Shown here: piece by piece, positions 11,107 to 23,539 of the stretch
Numbering within the stretch: position 1 is the first letter of the stretch
Layout: each line of letters starts with the position of its first letter
Assembly: GCA_002270565.1 (NCBI GenBank)
Contig: NQMI01000005.1
Location: forward strand, 919,430-983,429
Length of the DNA stretch: 64,000 nt
Origin: Stenocarpella maydis
Taxonomy: Eukaryota; Ascomycota; Sordariomycetes; Diaporthales; Diaporthaceae
Reading direction: 5' to 3'
Position numbers and translations under genes: made by a program
Notes under the pieces: model-generated
Databases searched by the model: none
Told to the model about the DNA's origin: nothing
Seen by the model: the letters and a program-made list of their open reading frames with translations, nothing else

Positions 11107-12704
11107 GACTGGCCTTGACGTTGAGAATGACGCCTTGGCAAGGCCAGGTGGGTGACTGCCAACAGCAAGAGGACGGACAGTGCGTGAGGTGAGAGTGAAC
11201 CTTGTGCTCCTGTTGAGAGAGGGCGGGAAGGTCGGGCTCAGGGTCGGAGTCAAAAGGCAAGGGGACGTGCAAGGGCGGGCAGAAAATAAAGCGTCAGTGT
11301 AATCCCGAGTCGGTGCCGGTTGGGCTGGGCCAGCCCTGGGGCTTGGGGTGACAAGAGGGCGGGCTCGGTGGTGGAGTGGGTCGGCTGAGGCTCGGTGGCT
11401 AAGATTCGTACAGGCGGAGTCGGGGCCCGAATCGCTCGCCAAGGGACCCTGAGGTCCCTGGAGAGCGCTGCTGCTGCTGATAGGAAGAGCGCTCCAGGAA
11501 CGAGTCATCTGGTGCAGTCTCCGTACCTGATGGGACCGCCCTGAGAAGCACCGACTGCTGCCGGCCCGAGACAACGTGGATGCCATGATTGCCATCTTCT
11601 GGGCCTACCTAGTGCGATGTGGATTGCGGTGACTCTATGCACAGTGACTGGTCTCTCGTGGGCTCTTGTCTCTTGTCCCTCGTCTGTGGTGTGTGGTCTG
11701 GTAGGAGCCTGCCTGGTCTCGCTGACTCACGAAAGCAGTAGCGCGTTGTTGGTGGCTCGATCTTGACCTGTGTATCGCAGACCCTGACTGCTCCCAGGAT
11801 CCAAATCCAGATCGCGACAAACAATGGACAAATGTGATGGCAACAAGATAGTTGCACAGCTAGCTGGTTGCTGAGTCTGTGAGGGACGGGACGAGGCTGG
11901 CAACAAGCCAGCTGGGTGTCTCCTCAAGTACTGGCCGGGCCAAGCACAAGACGGCAGATGTTACATGTCACAGCGTCAACAAGAGCAGAGATTCCCGGCG
12001 TGGCCAGCCCTCATCTTGACCCTGCGACATTAACGGATTGGACAGCCCGAAACCCTATTACGCGTGTCCGTGGAGCACTGTGAGGTGTATGCAACGCGCT
12101 CAGACAGGCCATGACAACTCGATACTATGCCAATCTACATGGACCAAATCGGAGTAATCCCGCACCTGACCGTCCTTTCTGGGACACCGCTACATTACCC
12201 AACGCCTGCCAGCTTCGGAATGCCAACTGCTGCAATATGCATATGCACTTGTCTGTAATATAATACCTACATGCAATTCTTGCTCTTGGTGAACTAGTCT
12301 TGGTGGTGTAGGCGTGAGCTAGGCTGGGTGATAATGGCTGAGGGACAATTGATCCAAAGTCTGAGCTCACCTGGGGTTAGGGTAGTAGAGGCTAGGGACG
12401 TACCCCTCTGGGGGCACTCCCCACGCGCTTGAACGATGCTCGCCGCTAGCGTGTGACTGGTGGTGGTGACCGGACACAAAATAATTCGACGCCAGGTGGG
12501 GCCATCAGCTTTGTCTCCGCCGCCGCCCTCTTCAAGAGCCTGTACCTAAGCCAAAACATCACAACCATCTGTCTGCTGCCCTTGGCTCCATTTCAAAATA
12601 ATCCACAATAGCCCTCCTCCTCCTCCTCCTCCTCCTCCCACGTCTTCATCCAACTCATACCCCCGACCCGACCGCAGCGACGACAACCCACACAAACCGC
12701 CACC
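11107..12704. other. Divergent intergenic region (C1-THF synthase / eIF3i)
   Basis: The first 490 bases may hold an in-frame mitochondrial presequence or a 5' UTR of the C1-THF synthase. The remainder is a divergent promoter region for two housekeeping genes. No independent gene is supported. A CTC repeat lies at 12613-12638 in the eIF3i leader. Confidence 0.5.
12613..12638 (+). repeat. CTC trinucleotide repeat in eIF3i leader
   Basis: About eight CTC units lie some 70 bases before the eIF3i start codon. Pyrimidine-rich leaders are common before strongly expressed fungal genes. Confidence 0.7.
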
Positions 12705-13972
12705 ATGAGACCCATCCTCCTGGCGGGCCACGAGCGAGCCCTGACCCAAATCAAGTACGCCTGCACCCTCACCACCCGAAGTCGCAAACCCCAACCATGG
12801 GCTTTGGCCTGGGACTCTTCCTAGGCGTCTGGTCGCTGTGCCAGACTGTCGTGGAGCCGGGTTCCCGGATCCGAGTCGAGGACCTGCTTGCTGACCTACT
12901 CCGTTCCCACCACCCAGATACAACCGCGATGGCGACCTCATCTTCTCCGTAGCAAAGGACCAGCACATCTGCGCCTGGTTCTCCCACAACGGCGAGCGCT
13001 TCGGCACCTACCACGGCCACCAGGGTGCCATCTGGACCGTCGACGTCGACCCCACCAGCACCATCCTCGCCTCGGGCGCCGCTGACAACACCATCAAGCT
13101 CTGGGAGGTCAAGACCGGCAAGTGCCTGATGACATGGGAGTTCCCCACCGCCGTCAAGCGCGTCGAGTTCAACGAGGACGGCACCCAGCTGCTGGGCGTC
13201 ACCGAGAAGCGCATGGGACACCTGGGTACTATCGTCGTCCTCGACATCAAGCTCGACGTCAACGCCGAGCAGAACCCGGAGAAGGTCCTGACCATCGTCT
13301 GCGACGAGAGCAAGGCCACCGTCGCCGGCTGGAGCTACCTGTCAAAGTACATCATCGCCGGCCACGAGGACGGCTCCGTCTCCCAGTACGACGGCAAGAC
13401 CGGCGACATCATCTACAAGATCACCCCGCACGACCTCGGCGCCCAGGTCTCCGACCTGCAGTGGAGCCAGGATCGCACCTATTTCATCACCGCCTCCAAG
13501 GACAAGACCGCAAAGCTCATCTCGGCCCGCGACCTTGAGCTGCTCAAGACCTACACCGCCGACACCCCGCTCAACAGCGCCACCATCACCCCAAAGAAGG
13601 ACTTTGTCATCCTCGGCGGTGGCCAGGCCGCTATGGATGTCACCACCACCGCAGCCCGCCAGGGCAAGTTCGAGGCCAGGTTCTACCACAAGATCTTCGA
13701 GGAGGAGGTCGGCCGTGTCCGTGGCCATTTCGGCCCCCTGGTAGGTTCCCAGCCCCCACTCCTCCCACTCCCTTGCGAGGCGAGTTGTCGCTATTGCCGT
13801 GATTTGCTTGGATGCTGACCGACGTTATCAGAACACCGTCGCGGCGGACCCCACTGGCAAGAGCTACGCGTCCGGAGGAGAGGACGGTTACGTGCGAGTG
13901 CACCACTTTGACAAGGGCTACTTCGACTTCCTGTACGAGGTCGAGAGGGAGCACCTCAACAGGCAATCGTGA
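12705..13972 (+). CDS. TIF34: Translation initiation factor eIF3 subunit i
   Basis: Exons are 12705-12754, 12918-13740 and 13832-13972, giving 337 aa, the usual size for eIF3i. The start [19 protein letters not shown] is typical of the family. The chain is a WD40 propeller: repeats with [49 protein letters not shown] and a last blade [15 protein letters not shown]. It belongs to the cytosolic eIF3 complex, which binds the 40S subunit and promotes initiation and scanning; eIF3i contacts eIF3b and eIF3g. The third exon is only 47 codons and is preceded by a GCTGACC branch site. The head-to-head neighbour is C1-THF synthase. Identification is firm. Confidence 0.95.
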
Positions 13973-14900
13973 TTTATCAGGCATGGCATGTTGCAAAATC
14001 GGACTGAAGTCGGGACAAAAGAGATGGGAGAGGAGGCGCGGGGCCAAGCGGGGGAGTCGTCTTTTTGTCGAGAAAGAAAAAGAGGTCTTCTCGGTGAGCA
14101 TAGACAGGCAGGTAGGCAGGCAGGCAGGCAAGGCAAGGCAGGCGTTTCTGGCAAGAAAATGCTTTTTTTTTTGTGGGGTCATTTCTTTTATGCATTTTGC
14201 TTGGGGGTGGTGAAATTCTTTTCAGAGACTACACGGAGTCGGTCTAGAAAGATTTCCAAACCCCTATCAACGGCATTCTGCGATCGAATACCCAGAACGG
14301 TTGGTGAAGCACAAGGCTGACAGGATGGGCCTTTCGTGAACGAGATGGCACACTGTAACCTGGGGAGGGCCAGGGAGCCAAGGCGAGGTTATGTCGTGGG
14401 CGATCCACTCGGGTGATGCCAGGAATGTTTCGTGTAGAGATTCTATCAAGATGAGGGACAGTGAACTGACCAAATGGAGGACTTCATGATACAGTCGTCT
14501 TGTCGCATTCTTTTCTTCGCATGCGTCTCTGGGAAGTGCGCAAGGTCTATGTAGTAATGTATCTATGTCACAATCCGTTTGTTCCTGACCCGAGCGAGCC
14601 CCCAGACGCTGCTGAGCCAGCCACCCAACAACACAAGGTCCTCTCAATCACAGACCAAACGCCCCATCAGCCCGTCTCGACTGCCGTACTTTTTATTTTG
14701 GTCTCTCACCCCTCGTTCCAAAATCGTCTCAAGACATAGCCATCAGTCGCACACTACAAACTCCAGAACTCCTTTAAAAAAAAAACACTAACACATTCCC
14801 TGTGGAAGCGGTGGTGACGGCTTCTATAGGCAGCAGGATTGACAATAGCAGGCAGATGATGAGCCAGCCCACTTCATAAACATCTGCCCTGGAGAAATGC
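13973..14900. other. Intergenic region between convergent genes
   Basis: Spacer between the eIF3i 3' end and the ISWI 3' end. It holds a GGCA tetranucleotide repeat at 14107-14140 and an A-run near 14776. No gene is supported. Confidence 0.5.
14107..14140 (+). repeat. GGCA tetranucleotide repeat
   Basis: Several imperfect GGCA/GGTA units lie in the 3' UTR of the eIF3i gene. Confidence 0.7.
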
Positions 14901-17900
14901 TTATTTCTTCTTGCCCTTGCCCTTGCCCTTCGAAGCAGCGTTTGAGTTGGTCGAAGCGACACTGGACGCCCTGGATGGCGACGCAGAGTTGGCCTTGGAC
15001 TTGACGTTGTCTAGTGCCTTATTCTGTGGGGGGGAAACCTGTTAGCCATGGGACATACATTAACAATACGTAGTAGTTCAACTTGCCTTGACGCCGTTCG
15101 TCTTTGACTTCTTCTTCGCGGGAGCCATGCCAGAGACGCTATCATCGTCGTTCTCCTCATCTTCGACCTCCCTCTTCTGCTTGCCGTTGACACCGTTGGA
15201 GCCCTTGTGGCTGGGCTGCACATCCTCGAATTCCTTGACAATCGTTGCGAGGAGCGTGTTGCAGCGACGACCCAGCTCCTGCGATGTCCGGCTGAGGAAG
15301 AACCAGTCGAATCGGAACAGCGGGCTGTCCCGGATCTCGTCCCGGATCTTTTCGTAGATGCCCTCGGAATCGACACCGTGCTTGTCGAGCTGGACAAGCA
15401 GGAAACGATCCTCCTCCTCGCTATAGACCTTCTTGTTCGTCGTACTAACCGAATAGTTAATCTTCAATTGCTGGAGAGGAACGCGGTACATGGACATCTT
15501 CTTCCGCAGCATCTTGCGCTGGTGCTCGATCTTGCGGAGCTTCTCTTCACCCTCTTCGATGTGTTTCAGGTGCTTCTGCCAATCCGCAATCTCCTCATAC
15601 CGCTGCCAGAAGACCTTTGCATACTGCTTGATTTCGGCAGCATTCTTGTTCTGACAGTGCGTGGCGATCCCCTCGTAGTTGTTGCGGCCGTACAGGTTCG
15701 AGCCGTTGATGAATTGCTGGAAGTCACGGCGGTTCCACTCTTCGAAGCCGCTCTTGGCCAGCTCAGCCTTCTCTGCCTGTTCGTCCTCGGTCAGAGGCAC
15801 GGCTTCATCGATGATGCGCTGCTCCGCCTCTCGATCGGCCTCACGCTCGGCGAGGGTGTCCTCATCGCCATCGGCCAGGGGAACCTTGTAGCCAATCTCC
15901 TTGCGGTAGAAGGCGGTCTCGCGGTCCTGCAACTCCTTCAATCTCTCAGGATAGAACTGGTAGTCCTGAATCGATATTTGCCTGGGTGCACGGGGCGCCT
16001 TGGGCTTGGTGTCTGCGGTGCGGCCCCCAGTCTGGAGTGCCTGCTTGTAGTACTTGTCTATCGAGTAGATCTGCTCCTTGCGCTCTCGCTTTGCCGGGTT
16101 GATCCAGTTGATGCCAATGTCCTTCTTCGCACTAGTGAAGTCCTTCCCGTTCCACTCGTAAGCAGACTCTGAGGTGAACTTCTGTAGGTCGTCGAGGCCA
16201 AGCTTTTCGTACTTTGCATTGAGCTGCTTGGTCCTGTCTTCGCCGGCAGACAGGATGGCATCGATATCGACGTCGCTCATGCCGCCACCAGCTTCAGTCT
16301 GGGCGGCCCCAGTCTTCTTGGCCTGGAAGATGTTTTCGGCGCCGTGTTGGATCATCGACAGCAGTTCATCCTTGTTAGCTGCCGCCTTTGCCGCGATTTG
16401 AGCACGTCCCTGTTGAATGACTAGCTGGTCGAGACGCAACTTCTGCGCAGCACGTTCAAGAACCTTCTCTTCGATCGCATTGTCGGTCACAAATCTGTAG
16501 ACAACGACCTGCTTGGTCTGTCCGATACGATGGGCTCGGTCCATGGCCTGCAAGTCGGCCTGGGGGTTCCAGTCGCTGTCGTAGAGCACCACGATGTCGG
16601 CACTCGTCAGATTGATACCCAGACCTCCCGCACGAGTGGTCAGGAGGAAGACGAACTTCTCGGAATCAGGCTTATTGTACTCGTCAATCGCAGCAATACG
16701 GTCCTCGTGTGCTGTGCTGCCATCGATGCGGCAGTATTTATATTCTCGGAATACGCAGTAGTCCTCGAGGATATCCAAAAGCCGGCTCATTTGAGAGAAG
16801 ATCAGCACACGGCTGCCCTGGGCTTTCATGCGCTTCAGGAGCTTGTCCAGAACCAACATCTTGCCGGCATTGTAGATGAGGTGCTCGTCTGTGGTGTAAG
16901 GCGGGCCCGGTTCCGCGCCCTCGAAGAGATACGGATGGTTGCAGCACTTCCGGAGCTGCATGACGATGTTCAGGAGGCGCGTCTTGGATTCCTTCTTGCC
17001 CCCAGCGCCGTTCACAGCGTCGATGTCCTTCTCCAGGATCTTCTGGTACCACTTGACCTGCATGTCCGCCATGCCAACGTAAAGGTTGACCTCCTTCTTG
17101 GGAAGCAGGCTCTTCTCGACATCAGCCTTGACACGTCGCAGCAGGAATGGGCGCAGAACACGGTGCAACTGCTGAACCACGGTGTCCTGGTCCCGATCCT
17201 GTGCGGAGAACCACTGATCGAAGGCGTCCGAATCTCCAAAGACATCAGGCAGGAGGAAGTTGAGCAAGGCCCAGAGCTCATGGAGGTTGTTCTGGAGAGG
17301 AGTTCCGGTGATGAGCAGGCGGTTCCGGGAGTTGAAGAGCCGGATTACCTGGGCCAGGGAGGATTCCTCGTTCTTGATGCGGTGCGCTTCGTCTATGATG
17401 ATGTACTCCCACGCAAATTTCTTGAGGTGCGACTTCTCCCGCAAGATCATCTCGTAACTCGTAATGCAGACATCAAAGTCCTCACTCTCGAGGCGGTCCG
17501 CTATGAGCTGTTGTCGTTCCTCCTTGGCGCCTTGTAGGACCAGGACGTTCACCTCCGGGGTCCATCTGGCGAACTCCCGCTTCCAGTTGTCCAGAGTCGA
17601 CTTTGGAACCGTGATCAGATGTGGGCCAGTGATTCCCATGATGTGCCGCAGGTAGCCAAGGAAGGAGATCGTCTGCAGCGTCTTGCCCAACCCCATTTCG
17701 TCGGCCAGGATGCCGGAAATGCCATTTTCGTGAAGGGATATGAGCCAGTTGAGACCGGCGATCTGGTAGTCTCGCATTTCACCCTTAACAAAGGGCGGCG
17801 ACTCGCGAAAGACCGTCTCGGCAGACCCGCCGTGCTTTTCGTCCTTGAGCAGCTCGGCGTCCTCCTCGGCCTCGGTTCGGCGGCGCCTCTCAGCTCCAGC

Positions 17901-18512
17901 CCCGCCCTGCCGCCGGGCGCCCTTCTTTGCCTTTTGCTCTTCGGCGTTCTGGCGGTCGATCTCCTCCATGATTCCCTTGATCTTGGGGTTGGGGTTAGTC
18001 TCGATGAAGTGGCGGAAGAGGTCGGTGAGGCCGAGGAGGTAGCGGAATCGACGTAGAGAGTCATCTTCCTGTTATTTGCGTTAGCTACCATGGGGACAAC
18101 TGCATCGCGCAAAAAAGAAAGAAACCGCGCACGGGATACTCGTACCTTTGATTCTCCTAGCCTGTCATGTTTCTTGCCAAATATGCTTCGTCGCAGTTGG
18201 TTTGCCTCGGCACGTCGCCTCCTCCCGTCCGTCGTCAGCTCGCCCACCACGCTGCTAGCCGTCGTATTTGGGTCCTCAGAGTCTGTATAGTCGGGAGTCT
18301 CGTCGACCTCCTGTTATTTGTTAGCTAGGCAAGGGGATAGCTACTGGCGCGTTGATGACGTTGCAAGCAGCGCGGCCAGGCGGGCCGATGTGGAGATGTT
18401 GCAAGGAGCAACATACCATAGAGTCGTTTCCATTCCTCCCGTCATCAGAGGCATTCTGCATTGACGCGTCGGTGTCGTTTGCGCTCGCTGGCGCTGCTCG
18501 AGGTCGCGCCAT
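14901..18512 (-). CDS. ISW1: ISWI-type chromatin-remodelling ATPase
   Basis: Four exons on the minus strand: 18512-18417, 18310-18146, 18068-15087 and 15023-14901, giving 1121 aa. The last intron (15086-15024) uses a GC donor (GCAAGT). Domains in order: acidic N-terminus; SNF2 ATPase with DEMGLGKT at about residues 210-217 and DEAH at about 313-316; helicase C-terminal lobe ([34 protein letters not shown]); then HAND, SANT ([14 protein letters not shown] near residue 861) and SLIDE ([10 protein letters not shown] near 969), the set that defines ISWI; Lys-rich tail ending [14 protein letters not shown] enzymes slide and space nucleosomes. Yeast has two paralogues (Isw1, Isw2); filamentous fungi usually carry one or two, and I cannot say which this matches best. 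Confidence 0.95.
15024..15086 (-). other. GC-AG intron in ISWI gene
   Basis: Donor AAG/GCAAGT and acceptor CCCACAG flank 63 bases. Without splicing, translation stops three codons into the intron; with it, a Lys-rich 40-residue tail typical of fungal ISWI is added. Confidence 0.75.
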
Positions 18513-20245
18513 GGTGGATTCGTGTTGAGATGACGCGGGAGATATACCCTTTTACGCGCTTCGACGCGCCAGAAAAAAGATGACAGGGGTTGTCGGGAGC
18601 CCGTTTTGATGGTTGAGACTAGTCGGGCGATGAATCAAGGCGGTGCGTGGACTCTGGGGCCGGTTCTGATCAAGTGGCCTCGTCACCTGGGAGAAAGGTA
18701 GGCGGTGGAAAGTCGGGAAGAATTAAGGTCAGAAGAAACGCACCCCCCCAAAAGAGAGTCGAGGGACAGGGGTGTGTTAAAAAGGGCCACCAGGAACGCC
18801 CAATCAACGTGCGGCTGCTGTCTTCACTTGGTCCAAAGCTCCCAAGGCCGCTTGGAGTGGGTTCGGGTCCCGGGTTGGGACGGCCGACTAACCTCCTCGC
18901 AGGCAGGATTACCTCCCTTTTGGTTTTGGTTTTTGATTTTCTCATCCACTGCTGAATTTTATGCAGTGGTCAGATTCACGGAAGGGGAACACTTTGGGGG
19001 GGGGGGTGTAGATATCAAGCCCAGGATGCGCCGAGCCGACGAGGCCAGGGACATTGGATGTTCGATACAAGTGAGTTGGACCTTCATTGCAAAACCCGTC
19101 TTGCCATAGAAAATGGTTGAGGTTCAAACTAGTTTGGTGAGTTGTCAAATCATATAAGCCAAGATGCTGCGAGGTCAACCGCTATACCCCAACACCGGAC
19201 GGTGAGTTTGTAGGCTCCATCGCGACCCAAGGCCCATTTGACACGTGGATAATTATCTGTGACATGGACCTTTAGCACATGCCTATTTTGCTGAGCAACT
19301 TGGTTATACTATTATTGCGCACTGAGAGCACATTATGCGACGTTATTTAGTCTTTTGCCCATCTGAATCCTACCCTACAATGTACATGTAATTTGTACTG
19401 TGCCTCGTTCTGGCAGTGATGGGTGGCTTCATTAGACAACCCATAGTGCCTCGCTGGATTGATACCCCGCCGATGGAGGAAATCAGCACAATCGGCTCCT
19501 TGGGTGAGCAGATAGACTGTGATGTTCTTAAGTTGACAATCTAAACTTTGGAATAGTATACTCTGAGGCTTTAGGTGGGGTCGAGTTCCGATAAGGCTCT
19601 GCGAATCTGACCCCACCCTTGTCTGCTGCTTACACAAGAACCGGAAGCGGAAGCGGTAGAGCCAATAAACGAATGACGTTAGCCATGTTTTGGTTGCAGA
19701 GATTTAGTATACCCAGGTACGGATAGACGACCCCAAGGCCGGCTGCCCAGCCAGCCGGCAAGCAAGAGCCGACGGCGACTGCTGACGTCCGTACTCCGTA
19801 CTCAAATCACACTCTGCTGCTACTTGTGTAGAACCAATCCAGCACAGAATCTCGACCTGACTCGCTGGACGGACTCGTTCATGTCAATTTCCAGCTCCTG
19901 ACTACCTCTACCTGGGTACTAAGTAATCACCCGACCAGCGCGCCCCTTCGCTGAGCAAACAAGCAGTCGAGATTGAGCGTCAGATTGTGCCCCACCACAG
20001 CGAACTCTCAGGGTATTTCCAGAACCCGTCGGGCCTGACTCCGCCACCAACCCTGCCAACCGGGGCGGACCCGCATCACTGCGGCTCTTCTTCTCTAGCG
20101 ACGCCCCGCCTTCCCTCCAGCAGTCGTCCGTATGACCCTTCCCATCTCTGTCCTCGTATACACCTCTGCATCGACCCCCAGCGTGCACACACAGTCTTTT
20201 GAGCCGAGCACAACATACTCACTACCTGCAACATAACTACCAGCG
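18513..20245. other. Divergent intergenic region
   Basis: Promoter-side spacer of the ISWI gene (-) and of the TAPR1-like gene (+). One TACTCCGTA copy lies at 19792-19800. No gene is supported. Confidence 0.5.
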
Positions 20246-21022
20246 ATGGCCAACGAAGCCCCCGAGCAGATGCTCGATGTTTTCCGGACAGCGGCCCTGT
20301 CCGTCACAAAGCTGTACAAGTCATCCATAACAGCTCAGGCAAAGGCTCGGTCCGACGGGTACCAGGAGTGTCTCGACGACCTGCTGCAGTTTCTCGACAA
20401 AGAAAACCTCGGCCTCGGCGACGGCGAGGGCTGGAAGATCAGGGCCTGGGCGAATGAGCGGTTGGACTCGACAGACAGCTCGCCACAAGTCATCGAGAGC
20501 GACGATGACGCAGAAAAGCCAGAGCCCATGTCATGCCCCGAGATACAGCGGCCACACAGCACAACAACAGCACAACAGCCAACCCCGGCCAGCCGCCCCG
20601 ACACACAGCTGCTGGCCGAGTCCGACACGCCCATTGTCCAGGAGATCACGGTGGACGAGCCCGAGATTGTCGTCCCCACGCAGGAGACATTCGACTTCCG
20701 CTCACCTCACCCCTATCCCCAGGACGCCCCGTCCCCCCTGAACCTGGCGGACCTCCGCCTCTCGGACGCCCGGGGCCACGACCACTCCGTGCCGCCGTCA
20801 AACTCGGCCCCTCCATCCATCTCCGTCTCACGACACCCGGCCCGAGCGGCACGGCACGCCGGCATCGGAGGGCGCAGCGGACCCCGGGCGGGTAACCGGC
20901 TGGGACATGGCGCCGGCGCGAAGCGGAAAGTGAACCTCGGCGAATTCTTCGACCTGGGCAACCTCGGCCAGGCAAAGGATGGCTTTGGAGGAGGTGCTGC
21001 GAAGAGGAGTAGGCATCTCTGA
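20246..21022 (+). CDS. TAPR1/HAPSTR1-like (C16orf72-related) protein
   Basis: Single-exon gene of 258 aa. The N-terminal 75 residues are predicted helical (MLDVFRTAALSVTKLYKS, then GYQECLDDLLQFLD and GWKIRAWANERLD) and match my memory of the TAPR1-like/C16orf72 family, whose human member HAPSTR1 partners the ubiquitin ligase HUWE1 in stress responses. The middle is acidic and Pro/Ser-rich without recognisable domains. The C-terminus is basic (GNRLGHGAGAKRKVNLGEFF, ending AAKRSRHL), consistent with a nuclear protein. The name is by resemblance of the AVT(K/Q)LYK-type helix and the distal helix only. The function in fungi is not established from sequence. It may simply be called a conserved fungal protein if the match fails. 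Confidence 0.6.
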   Translation: MANEAPEQMLDVFRTAALSVTKLYKSSITAQAKARSDGYQECLDDLLQFLDKENLGLGDGEGWKIRAWANERLDSTDSSPQVIESDDDAEKPEPMSCPEIQRPHSTTTAQQPTPASRPDTQLLAESDTPIVQEITVDEPEIVVPTQETFDFRSPHPYPQDAPSPLNLADLRLSDARGHDHSVPPSNSAPPSISVSRHPARAARHAGIGGRSGPRAGNRLGHGAGAKRKVNLGEFFDLGNLGQAKDGFGGGAAKRSRHL

Positions 21023-23539
21023 GCGAGGAGGGTGTCGACGACAAAGGCACTGTTTCGAACTTTTCTTCTCTTTTTTGACGTGGACACTTCGGAATCGATA
21101 ATGGTGACAAGGAGTATTGGGAGCGAAACACTGGGCGCAGGAAACACAACGCATTACCAACGATACCCGGAAACTTATGAACTAGCATCGTCGTCCTGCG
21201 AGCTTTGGGGAGGAATACAGGTAGAGGTAATGTCGGCGTGCATGGGTTCGCCGTAAATGGGTCAGGAGGGGGGAGGGAAATAGAGAAGACGGGGGAGGAC
21301 CGCAGCAGGTAGAGCGTCTGCGACATTCAGCCTGGTGTCCCGCATTTTTATGGCGTCTTGGGAAAGAGGATCATTCCTCCTTGGTGGGTGGGAGTAGACA
21401 TGCCAGGTGACCCGGCCATCCTCAACTACACGGCCGGCTCAGGATTTCGGTAGACAGCGACACTTCAATATCCATATTATTCTGTTCAACTAATGCTTCC
21501 TCGCGGAAGCAGTGCTATTTTAAACGTAGATAGACTCTGGAATGGGCAATATTAGATAATGTTGACAACTCGGCGTTTCCAGACCATTTCCGAAGTGAGC
21601 AACATTTCATGCGAAAAGCCACTCACTATATATATACGTCAATGGCTTGTCCAACACAGGAAGCTCCTGAGGACAAGATAAACGTGCATGCATTTATGTT
21701 TCCAGACTTAGGTCAAAAGATGTTATACTCGGCAAGGAAGAGATTGCTACCCACAGACGGCTATATGCGCTGTAGAACCCAAAGGGAACCCGGAAGCATG
21801 ATCTGACTGGGAACAAGGTCCCTTCGGGCTTTATTACTTTGCACCATCTCCTCGAGTGCTCTCTGAATACTTCTCCGTCAACAAACCTATTCCCCCTCGG
21901 CTGTTTGTCCCAGTGCAAAGCTTTCATATCAAGGCTGGTTTCTCTATTGTTTCTTCCTCGGGAGATAGGAAAGGAAACACGTCTTGGGAACACCTTTAAG
22001 GCATTGCGTAGCAACAGCTACTTATCAACCTCTAACTAGATACTTATTCATAAAAGGCTTCTTACTTTGTTGGCCTACCGGTATGTGCTGCATTTGCTAT
22101 CGTACTTGAAACATCAATCAACAGAGCCAATAACTTGCGCCAAATTTGACGTCTTTGATAACTCTGACCCCATGCTATTCTAGAATCAACATAGGCAAAG
22201 GCTTGAGGTGTTGTTTAAACGAGGAAATCAGGCAGGGAAGAGTCAAATGCAGCATAGCTCCATTGAAGGTTGTGATTGTTTCCACTCCTATCAGCGCCAA
22301 GAAGCCGCGTCACCTCGGGACTCAAGTATGAGACAACATAGAGAACATTATAGTGCCGGTAACTCAACAGTTCTGATAACTCTATAATAATTGCGTCCAA
22401 TTGGAATTTTGCATCAATAGTCTCCAGCGTCGTCTTCGTTCGTCTCCCCGTAAACCAACTTATTCATATCACTACACAATGCTATCCTACATGGGTGTGT
22501 TTTCGACTGGACAGCATAACAGAGTTGATTTGGTGTAAGCTGCACGCAATTGCCATATCCCTCCAGCCGGTCAAACTCTCTTGCACAAACCGGATCTCGC
22601 GCCTGTAAAACCAAAATTTACACCGGTAGGTATGTACATTGCAAGCATGGACGAGTCCACATGTGTAGGGTACGGCCAACCACACCCCAAACGTACTGCG
22701 CAAAGTCAGGCGTCGTCCGTACACTTAATTTACATTGTCAGGTATAGGCTAGCCTTTGTGGTAAGATAAAGGTAAGTATTCCTGAGTAGTTCACTTAGAC
22801 TCTTTGCCTGGGATGACTTCAAATGATTCTCCTTGATTTGCCTGCAGCTTTTCTATAAGTGAGATAATCGGTGGCCCTTCCCTTTTTTTGCCAGTTGAAA
22901 ATATCAGGTTTCCTCTCGTAGCTATATACCGGGCTGTTTTGGTTGATGACATCAAAGTTCTTCTAGACTGGGTTGAGGACCGACAGCAAGCAGAAGAGGT
23001 GGGCTTGGAGGCAGTGACACCCCTAATATTCCGAATGCGAATACGGACCAACCTGCCAGGGGTTCCGTAACATCTCATTTTCAAGTGCTCAAGGCCTGCA
23101 TCAGCTAGAAAAAGCCTCTGGTGAGAGCTGCTGTCAGCACAGGAGCGCATTCTACCTTACTTGTTGGCATCCTTTACTGCCTTGTTTCGAGAGGAAACTG
23201 TGCGCGTTCATGCTCCTATGGCATGGCTCACAAGGTGTTTGCGGAGAGATGATCTCACGGGCTTGGTCATCTCTGGTAGACTAGATATTGTCTCTACCTC
23301 TCTAATGGGGGGTATCAAGGTGGTATGTAGTTAACACTATCCCGTGACGCCTAAACTCTCCCTCCTTCCAGTTGTGTACGCCTGCCTTGTGGTGCATGCA
23401 CGCAAAACCAGACTCATAAGCACCTGAACTATCCGATTCGCAACCAAGAAAATCCCTCCCAACCAAGTCTATCATAAACACCGTCCGCCACGGTGGGCGA
23501 TATGCAATTGTCCCTGTCGCCTCGCTCGTAAACCCACCT
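21023..23539. other. Gene-free, relatively AT-rich region
   Basis: About 2.5 kb between convergent genes. From roughly 21450 to 23300 the base composition is visibly more AT-rich than the rest of the window and stops are dense in all frames. A short hairpin (GCTTCC/GGAAGC) lies near 21493-21508. An isolated protein-like 60-codon frame (22888-23070, +) has no recognised match. A decayed mobile element is one explanation. Confidence 0.4.

Noticed and set aside
15207..17537. Two long frames (321 and 335 codons) antisense to ISWI
   Set aside because: They cover conserved ATPase motifs of the sense gene, and the translations carry no recognised motif.
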